Source: Baffinella frigidus
Taxonomy: Eukaryota > Cryptophyceae > Cryptomonadales > Baffinellaceae
Direction: 5' to 3'
Length of the DNA stretch: 13,123 nucleotides
Assembly (NCBI GenBank): GCA_026770585.1
Contig: MU647509.1
Location: 88,248 to 101,370 of the forward strand
Part shown: positions 7,420-13,123 of the stretch, one piece after another
How positions within the stretch are numbered: the stretch's first letter is position 1
How the letters are laid out: each line of letters begins with the position of its first letter
Notes under the pieces: model-generated
Seen by the model: the letters and a program-made list of their open reading frames with translations, nothing else
Told to the model about the DNA's origin: nothing
Databases searched by the model: none
Translations under genes and position numbers: made by a program

Positions 7420-8460
7420 ACGTTTAGGGTTCAGGGGTTTTGGTGAAAGAGTTTAGGGTTTAGGGTTGACAGGGGTTGGCGGACATGAGGAGGGGTCTGG
7501 ATTCAGGGTTCAGGGTGTAACTATTAGAGTTTAGGGTTCATGTTAGGGTTTAGGGATCATGGTAGGGTTCAGGGTTCAGGTTTTAGGGTTTAAAGTTTAA
7601 GGTTTAGGGTTTAAGGTTCACGGTTTAGTATTGAGTAATTAGGGTTTAGGGTTTAGGGTTTAGGGTTTGGGGTTGAGGGTTTAGGGTTTAGGGTTTAGGG
7701 TTGACGAGGGTGCAGGGCTGACCGGGGGTGGCGGACACCAACAGAAACCCTAAACCCTAATTACTAAACACTGACCCTTGAACCCTAAACACTTACACCT
7801 CACTTGAACCTTAGACCCTAACATTTACACCAACAGAAACGCCATCAGCAGCAGCGCGGAGAGGACCACCCAAGAAAAAATCTCCGGCACACTCTCTTAC
7901 CCCAAACCCCTCACCTCTCACCCGCAAACTCCAACCACGAGCAGGGTTGCCAAAGGGTGGCGCACACGCGCTGGATCGCCATCTGCATTTAGTATCTAGT
8001 ATTCAGGGTGCAGGTGTTAGGGTGTAGGGTGTAGGGCTAAGGGTGTCGGGTGTCGGGTGTCGGGTGTAGGGTGTAGGGTGTAGGGTGTAGGGTGTAGGGT
8101 GTAGGGTGTAGGGTGTAGGGTGTAGGGTTGACTGGTGTATTTAGTGTTTATTATTTAGGGTGCAGGGCTTAGAGTGTAGGGTGCAGGGTCGACCAAGGGT
8201 GGCGGACACGCGCAGGGTTTAGGGTTCAAGGTTAAGCATCTAGTAATTAGGGTGTATGGTTAAGGGTTCAAGGTTTAGGCTTTAGTGTAGGGTTTAGATT
8301 TTCCAGGTTTAGGATCTAGTGCCGGGGGTGGCGGGCACGAACATGAACGCCATCAGCAGCCCTAACCCTAAACCCTAGTTATGATTAATTATGTATTCAT
8401 TATTTATTATTTATTATTCAGGGTGTAGGGTTCAAGGTTTAGAGTTGAGGACCGGCGGTG
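7420..8460. repeat. Telomere-like arrays mixed with GGTGGCGGACAC modules
   Basis: G-rich-on-plus arrays lie at about 7423-7470, 7500-7715, 7995-8180, 8215-8300 and 8415-8440. Opposite-orientation runs (CCCTAAAC) lie at 7744-7815 and 8360-8378. At 8061-8127 the unit is a nearly perfect GTGTAGG heptamer repeated about nine times, preceded by TGTCGGG repeats. Between arrays sit copies of GGGGTGGCGGACAC and of CGCCATCAGCAGCAGC. The stretch 7855-7985 holds no gene I can support. Confidence 0.92.
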
Positions 8461-8942
8461 GCGGACACAAGGAGAGACGCCACCACCACCAGCACGCCCC
8501 GCCCGCCTACTTTCGCCCTCCAAAAAGGACCCTCGCCCCTAACCCCTACCCCCTACCCCCTGACCTCTACCCCCTTACCCCTAACCCGCAACCCGTAACC
8601 CTGACCCTAGACCCTTAACCCGTGACCCTAACCCCTAGACCCGAACCCGTCAACCCTAGACCTTGAGTAGTATTTAGGGCTTAGAGTGTAGGGTGTAGGG
8701 TGTGGGGTTGAGGACCGGCGGTGGCGGACACAAGGATGGAAGCCACCACCAGCAGCGCGCCCTGTCCGCCTGCTTTCCGGTTTCGGGTGTGGGGTTTAGG
8801 GGGGTTAGGGGCGCGAGCATTAGAGCGAGAGAGAGAGAAAGAGCGAGCGAGAGAGAGAGAGAGCGAGAGAGAGACGCCATCAGCAGCAGCAAGCCCTGTC
8901 CGCCTGCTTTCCGGTTTCGGGTGTGGGGTTTAGGGGTTGGGG
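8443..8942 (+). repeat. Duplicated module GTTGAGGACCGGCGGTGGCG...CGCCTGCTTTC
   Basis: Copies at 8443-8514 and 8707-8800 share GTTGAGGACCGGCGGTGGCG and GACACAAGG; the 3' half recurs at 8873-8942 with CCTGTCCGCCTGCTTTCCGG followed by TTTCGGGTGTGGGG. A GA microsatellite (8823-8875) separates the second and third copies. Inverted telomere-like sequence fills 8530-8665. Confidence 0.9.
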
Positions 8943-9030
8943 TGTAGGGTGTAGGGTTCAGGGTGTAGGGTTCAGGGTGTAGGGTTTAGGGTTTAGGGTT
9001 CGAGGTTGAGGGGTTAGGGTTTCCAGGAGG
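8915..9030 (+). repeat. Telomere-like array, GGGTGTA/TTCAGGG variants, with adjacent palindrome
   Basis: This is the last large plus-strand G-rich array. The perfect palindrome CCCCGGATCCGGGG follows at 9031-9044. Between 9045 and 9340 I see no supported gene or strong repeat. Confidence 0.9.
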
Positions 9031-9341
9031 CCCCGGATCCGGGGTTTCTGCAAGGGTAAACCAAGGGTAAATCTAAAATCTAAAATCGACGATTTGGTCC
9101 AATCGTGAGGGTTGGTGGCACCGTGTGGGGACGTGTTTCCTCCACAAAAGGAACAGGTGCAAATCTGGCCATCGGTGTTCTGATGACCGGAGAGCTCTGC
9201 CTCACACGGTTTGGACCCGCCCATTTGGCGCGTCCCCAAGTCAATTCCCCGGGGCTTTCAAATCCGTTCAAGTCCGTCAACCTTTGGAGTGAACACGACC
9301 AGTCGACCCGACTCAGGAAGAGCTAGATCACGTCTTGGTTT

Positions 9342-9500
9342 GTACTCATGGCATCTCCACCAGCCCTCAGAGCTGGAGCAAATCGTCTTTTTCAATCCCC
9401 CTGATGTGTACTGAAGGCCGTCGGGTTCTGACGACCTCTGGTACAAATCAAGGGACTCGAAAAGACGACTTGCTCCCACTCGGAGGGCTGGTGGCTGTAC
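9342..9500. mobile_element. Foldback element, ~55-bp arms
   Basis: Arms 9357-9411 and 9441-9494 begin CCACCAGCCCTC and end at GTAC by the loop, with about 46 of 55 positions paired. The loop is about 29 bases. GTAC also lies outside each arm (9342-9345 and 9497-9500). Short open frames through the arms are mirror images and are not genes. Confidence 0.8.
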
Positions 9501-9657
9501 TAATCCGGGGACTTGTTTAATTTAAAAGAAAATGGACCACTATGTGTTCAAAGGAGTTGGAAGAAGATTAATTAGGGCTCTAAGTAAATTTAATTAGGGC
9601 AGAATCCGGTTTGATGGTCCATTTTCTTTTGACGCAAACATGTTCCCGGATGAGTAC
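9497..9657. mobile_element. Second foldback element, 43-bp arms, sharing GTAC with the first
   Basis: GTACTAATCCGGGG...AAAAGAAAATGGACCA at 9497-9539 is inverted at 9615-9657 (36 of 43 match). The loop carries two TTAATTAGGGC direct repeats. The left end coincides with the GTAC that closes the previous element. Confidence 0.85.
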
Positions 9658-9754
9658 GGATGACCTCGGAGACCACCGCGTGGATGCTTGCTGCGGCAGA
9701 CTCCTCCATGGGGGGCTCCTCCTCCATGCGTCAGAGCGTCCTGTTGGACCAGCG

Positions 9755-9884
9755 TCTGCGAACACTCGGCCTTCTGCGAACACTCGGGCATGTTCCGCGC
9801 CGCGTGCCTCCCTGCCATCCTGCCCGAGAGAGGGGGGGGGAGAGAGTGTCACTTTCTAGGGGGGGAGAGAGTGTCACTTTCTAG
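9755..9884 (+). repeat. Two short tandem duplications
   Basis: TCTGCGAACACTCGG occurs at 9755 and 9773. GGGGGGAGAGAGTGTCACTT plus TCTAG occurs at about 9835-9859 and 9860-9884. The stretch 9660-9800 has coding-like base use in one plus frame (SSMRQSVLLDQRLRTLG), but there is no identifiable homology or splice structure, so no gene is called. Confidence 0.85.
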
Positions 9885-9899
9885 CTCTGTCTCAGTTCA

Positions 9900-10920
9900 T
9901 CTTTAGGGTGCAGGGCTTAGGGTGTAGGCTCCGAGCATCTAAATGTATTTTCGGCAGCGGCATAAGAACAGAAGAAAGCACCCCCCCTAGGACCCACTCC
10001 CTACCCTGCCGGCCCACCCGCCTCAAGCCATGCTTCCCCCCTCTCCCCCTCCTCCTTCCCTCCTTCCTAGCTACAGACCCCAGGCCCAGGGTCTGGTCTG
10101 CCCAGGGTCTGGTCACCCCAGGCTCCCCGAGCCTCGAGCCCCAGAACCCCTATCCCAACCGCTCCACCCCCGCATCCGTAACGACCAGAAATAGCAAACC
10201 CTGCACCCGCAACCTGCAACCATCCAACCTCGACGCCCCCCGACCCCCAGACCCCCTGAGGACCCTCCGCCGTCAGAAACACCCAGACCCTTTCCACCAC
10301 CAATCCCCAGCCCTCACACTCAACCCCGGCACCTTGAGCCCCAGCACCCCAGCACCCAAGCCCCAAATAAATCCCGGTCCCGCACACCCTGCAACCAACA
10401 GGATACCTTGCGTGAACGTCAGAAGGCACCTCCCTCCTCACCTCAACGTGACTCAGAGGATTTCGAAAAGTCAAAAAAGTGGCGGACCAGTCGGGACCGT
10501 GAAGATTCGGGGTCCTGAGGCGGGCCCGCCTCCGTCAACTTTCATGTTCTGGCCACTTTTGAAGCTGGCACCAAAGGCGAAAAAAAAACTGGTTTGCAGC
10601 TCATCGGATCATCATGCCCCAGGTGAAAAGGAAGGGGGTTCGCCCCCGAATATTGCACCCGATCTGCCGGTTGCTCCAGACGCTCCTTCCCTACCGAAGG
10701 CTTCCTCAATCGTGTTACTCCTCCCCAGACGCTTTTGGTCGCGCGGGTCTCGGATTTTGCTGCTCGCTACCTCTGGTTCGCTACCTGGCGGGCCGCTTTT
10801 TTATCGGCGAAGGTAGGGCTTCAACCACAAACCCTCAACCCTCAACCCCCAGCCCTGCACCCTGCACCCTGCACCCTGCACCCTGCACCCTGAACCCCTC
10901 AACCCCCAACCCTGAACCGC
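9900..10920 (-). repeat. C-rich low-complexity tract with telomere-like blocks
   Basis: The plus strand is strongly C-rich from 9975 to 10430. ACCCTGCACCCGCAACC-type sequence merges into decayed CCCTAAA-like repeats, then a clear block at 10820-10918 that includes TGCACCC repeated about five times. An open plus frame of 302 codons runs through it, but it is a Pro-rich translation of repeats. The part 10430-10810 is more complex yet shows no domain or splice pattern I recognise. Confidence 0.8.
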
Positions 10921-10986
10921 AGACTGCCTGGCGGCGCGGGAGGGGACCGCGCGGGAGGGCTCTGAGTGCAAGGGTGCCTCATCGAG

Positions 10987-13036
10987 ATGCTGACGGACGG
11001 GGCGCTGCGGCGAGCGGCGTACCATGGGGTGGTGGAGGAGGTGCGGACGCTTCTCAAGGCTGGCGCAGACACGGAGGAGACTGACGAGGTGGGCGACTAG
11101 CTAGAGGAATGCCAGGGGTGAGCGGGGTCTATGAGCCTTAAGGCGAGGCAGCCTCGGTACAGTGGCAGCCCTCAAACGTGGGGTCGCGCGCCGCAGAATG
11201 GAGAGACGGCGCTGTATGCTGACAGCGTGCTGATTTGCTGACAGTCAGCGTGCTGACCGCAGGATGGAGAGACGCCGCTGTACGCGGCCGCGTGGAAGGG
11301 ACACGCAGAGGTACACCCTGAACCCTGAACCCTGAACCCTAAGCCCCAAACCCTGAACCCTAAACCCTAATCCCCAAACCCCAAACCCTAAACCCCAAAC
11401 CCTGAACCCTGAACCCTAAACCCTAAACCCGAACCCCTGAACCCGAAACCACAAACCCCAAACCCTAAACCATAAACCATAAACCATAAACCCTCAACCC
11501 TAAATCCTAAAACCCAAACCCTAAACCCTAATCCCTATACCCTAAACCCTAAACCCCAAACCATAAACCCTAAACCTTAATTAAACCCCAAACCCTTAAC
11601 CCTAAAAAATAATAAAACAGGTGGCAAGGATGCTGGTGAAGGCGGGCGCGGACAAGAACGCGCTGAGCGATGTGAGGGCGAGGAGGGGAATGTTGGTTAG
11701 TTTACTTGTTTCTTCTTCTTCTTCTTTATGACTCTCGATACAGGCTACCCCCTCGAGCAATCTGGCGTGGAGTGTTGGTGAAGGCGGGCGCGGACAAAAA
11801 AGCGCTCAGCAATGTGAGGGTTTTGGGTTGAGGGGTGAGGGTTTGGGGTTTATCGAGGAGGGGAGGGGCTGTTAGTTCAATCATTTCTTCATTTTGCATC
11901 AACTTGAAGGGTGAGCAATGTGAGGCAGAGGAGGGGAGGGGGGTTTGGGCGCGTAATGGTTGCACTGATGTCTTGGTGGCGGCTGCATGAAGCTGATTCC
12001 TAGCTCTGTCTCAGTCTATTCGGGCTCTTTCCCGCTCCAACGTTGACGAATTTGCACCGCAAACCCAGCATGTCACCTTGAAAAAAGTCAGTCAACTCGA
12101 GTGAGGCAGCGCTAGGTTTCCCGGCCTCGCCCAGATTGTGAGAAAAAATGTACTGAGCCAGAGCTAGGAAGCTGACGCGGCGCATGAAGAGCGCTCTTGC
12201 CGCTGAAAGTTGAGAGTGGACGGTGGTGGGGGGGTTGCATGAGGCTCATGCGGAGGCGCGCGTCTGCCCTCCCTCTTCCTGTGTGTAAACCTCACACCCC
12301 AGTCCCGAAACCCTAACCCCTGGACCCTGAAGCGCTGGGTTCTGAAAGGAGGGTTCCTTTCGTGTGCACACAGAAGCACACAGCTCCACATCTTCCCCGC
12401 TGTGTGGCAACAACTGACGTCAGTTGTTCCCGCGGGGGGTGATACTCATGTAAAACGCTCCTGGCTTTCTGGTCCTGGCTATCAAGTGACAGTCTTCAAA
12501 CCCTTTTAAGGTGTCCCGTCTTCGCTCCAAAGCGGCCCTAAACCCCAAACCCTCGAGCGCAGAAAGGCCGTTCGCGCTGCATCGTAGCCCGCTGTGTGGC
12601 CACGTCAGTTGTTCCTGCGGGGGGGTGGTACTAATGTAAAACGTTCTGGTACTGGAACTTGTAGCTGTAAATTTGAGGTTTTATTTGTGGTTGTGCGCGA
12701 GGGCACTAATGTAAAACGCTCCTGGCTTGCTGGTCCTGACTTTCAGGTGAGAGTCCTCAAAACCTTTTAAGGTGTCCCGTCTTCGCTCGGAAGAGGCCCT
12801 AGAGTTTAGGACCCCTGTGAAGGGGTCGGGGGCTGACGCGGGGGTGGGCGCCGCAGCCCGGTGCTCTCTCTCTCTCTCGCGCGCGCGCGCGCGCGCGCGC
12901 GCGCGCTCGCTCTCTGACGCGGGGGCGCGCGCCGCAGAAAGGCCGCTCGTCGCTGTACATCGCTGCAGAGAAAGGTCATCTCTCGGTGGTGGAGATGCTC
13001 CTGCAGGCGTACGCCAACATTCACGCCAAGGATAAG
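10987..13036 (+). CDS. Ankyrin-repeat protein, 5' part, four exons, continues past the right edge
   Basis: Exons are 10987-11088, 11263-11310, 11621-11671 and 12938-13036, all with GT-AG introns in phase 0, giving 100 residues. The ATG at 10987 follows an in-frame TGA at 10963, and the protein starts directly in a repeat (MLTDGALRRAAYHG, then VRTLLKAGADTEETD). Repeat two is split between exons 2 and 3 (DGETPLYAAAWKGHAE / VARMLVKAGADKNALSD, 33 residues together). Repeat three is entirely within exon 4 (KGRSSLYIAAEKGHLSVVEM..., 33 residues; AYA replaces the usual AGA). These match the ankyrin consensus G-TPLH-AA--GH--VV--LL--GAD. Ankyrin domains bind other proteins; no catalytic domain is visible, so no specific role or location can be given. 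The introns contain broken exon copies and telomere-like DNA. An additional missed exon in intron 3 or an upstream non-coding exon is possible. Confidence 0.85.
11197..11238 (+). pseudogene. Broken duplicate of ankyrin exon 2 inside intron 1
   Basis: After CCGCAG, AATGGAGAGACGGCGCTGTA matches exon 2 (GATGGAGAGACGCCGCTGTA). It then diverges after LYA and reaches a stop in frame. Like the real exon it is preceded by an acceptor, here with GCGCGCCGCAG as before exon 4. It is a relic of an exon duplication. Confidence 0.8.
11311..11620 (-). repeat. Intron 2, almost wholly telomere-like CCCTAAA-type repeats
   Basis: From the sixth intron base to about 11605 the sequence is ACCCTGA, CCCTAAA, CCCCAAA and CCATAAA variants; only the GTACA start and an AT-rich AAATAATAAAACAG end differ. 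AGGT occurs at both edges (11309-11312 and 11619-11622). The intron splits a repeat that is uninterrupted in exon 4. Confidence 0.92.
11744..11813 (+). pseudogene. Broken duplicate of ankyrin exon 3 inside intron 3
   Basis: The 3' part matches exon 3 (TTGGTGAAGGCGGGCGCGGA, LVKAGADKKALSN) followed by GTGAGGG. The upstream part has a 2-base loss and unrelated sequence. From the preceding CAG its length is 70 bases, so including it would shift the phase-0 frame. A shorter third echo of the exon 3 end (GAGCAATGTGAGGC, then AGAGGAGGGGA) lies at about 11913-11938. Confidence 0.8.
11821..11853 (+). repeat. 33-bp telomere-like insert within duplicated exon-3 flank
   Basis: TTTTGGGTTGAGGGGTGAGG, then GTTTGGGGTTTAT, lies between GTGAGGG and CGAGGAGGGGA. 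At the end of real exon 3 (11672-11690) the same two flanks are directly joined. Confidence 0.8.
11997..12170. mobile_element. 174-bp MITE with 5-bp target duplication GCTGA
   Basis: TTCCTAGCTCTGTCTCAGTC at the left end is inverted at the right (21 of 24 match). GCTGA (or AGCTGA) flanks both sides at 11992-11996 and 12171-12175. No coding capacity. The terminus CTAGCTCTGTCTCAGT also occurs alone at 9881-9896, suggesting a broken family member there. Confidence 0.88.
12563..12584 (+). pseudogene. Truncated duplicate of ankyrin exon 4 start
   Basis: After GCGCAG, AAAGGCCGTTCGCGCTGCAT parallels exon 4 (AAAGGCCGCTCGTCGCTGTA) with three missing bases. It stops at CATCG, where CGTAGCCCGCTGTGTGGC begins; that 18-mer is the inverted terminus seen at 2987-3004. 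Confidence 0.75.
12833..12937 (+). repeat. Duplicated intron 3' end around a CT/CG microsatellite
   Basis: CTGACGCGGGGG, then GCGCCGCAG-type acceptor sequence, occurs at 12833-12856 and 12914-12937. Between them are a CT run (about 12863-12878) and a long CG run (12879-12906). Only the second acceptor leads into coding sequence. Confidence 0.9.
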
Positions 13037-13051
13037 GTGCGGGAGAGGAGC

Positions 13052-13093
13052 CTTGCCATTGGAGCCATTTCTCTTGGCATTGGAGCCATTTCT
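13052..13093 (+). repeat. 21-bp tandem repeat after exon 4
   Basis: CTTGCCATTGGAGCCATTTC and CTTGGCATTGGAGCCATTTC are adjacent at 13052 and 13073, with a decayed third copy to 13113. It lies in the intron after exon 4. Confidence 0.9.
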
Positions 13094-13123
13094 CCTAGCG
13101 TTGGGCCATTTTACACCCCTCTG

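Larger units (their letters stand above)
12398..12970 (+). repeat. Partial tandem duplication in intron 3 that includes exon 4 start
   Basis: GCTGTGTGG, GTCAGTTGTTCC and ATGTAAAACG occur at 12398-12456 and 12589-12650. The segment 12447-12545 is repeated at 12708-12807 (ATGTAAAACGCTCCTGGCTT to AAGGTGTCCCGTCTTCGCTC). The upstream copy ends in a truncated exon 4 start. Confidence 0.88.

Noticed and set aside
5940-9030. A true chromosome end
   Set aside because: Arrays are degenerate, interrupted by other sequence, occur in both orientations and are followed by a gene; they are interstitial.
9258-9520. Overlapping small genes on both strands
   Set aside because: They lie in the arms of a foldback element and mirror each other.
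9908-10816. A 302-codon plus-strand frame, Pro-rich
   Set aside because: Its length comes from stop-poor C-rich decayed telomere-like sequence; no domain, and the composition follows the repeats.
12772-13035. A single open frame from 12772 as the ankyrin exon
   Set aside because: It reads exon 4 in the wrong frame; the ankyrin consensus appears only in the phase-0 frame from 12938.
1-13123. tRNA or rRNA genes
   Set aside because: No cloverleaf with a GGTTCRANNCC-type T-loop and no rRNA-like segment was found by eye; a covariance-model scan would be decisive.

Overview
The window looks like nuclear DNA of a eukaryotic microbe, probably an alga or algal relative. The evidence is small GT-AG introns inside ankyrin-repeat coding sequence, G/C-rich third codon positions, and thousands of bases of degenerate TTTAGGG-type heptamers, the plant-type telomere motif also found in many algae and some alveolates. 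A chromerid, dinoflagellate, cryptophyte or similar lineage would fit; the sequence alone does not decide. There is no bacterial gene organisation.

Layout. 1-2180: one probable spliced gene on the minus strand (exon-like blocks at about 1740-1536, 1360-1266 and 1117-722), encoding a membrane protein with a HEAAH zinc-protease-like motif and a CGNFG motif, plus GA/GACA microsatellites and a 60-bp tandem duplication. 2154-3150: a cluster of short terminal-inverted-repeat or foldback elements. 3226-4650: a telomere-like tract, a 26-bp minisatellite, and about seven copies of a coding-like unit (SSDDAEFLR...), one of them split by a 158-bp element. 4668-5910: foldback and tandem repeats built on GTCACGAAG. 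5940-9030: long telomere-like arrays mixed with a recurring GGTGGCGGACAC...CGCCATCAGCAGC module and two further MITE-like elements. 9342-9657: two adjacent foldback elements. 9900-10920: C-rich low-complexity DNA. 10987 to the right edge: the start of an ankyrin-repeat gene on the plus strand.

The best-supported gene is the ankyrin one. Four phase-0 exons give 100 residues and three repeats, and the gene continues past the window. Its introns carry the main interest. Intron 2 is almost pure telomere-like DNA, sits between two AGGT tetramers, and splits a repeat that is uninterrupted in exon 4. Introns 1 and 3 contain broken copies of the neighbouring exons, one with its own telomere-like insert. 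Together with other filled and empty sites, this suggests that telomere-like blocks and small inverted-repeat elements have moved or been copied into place here, at least once producing an intron. That is inference from sequence comparison within this window.
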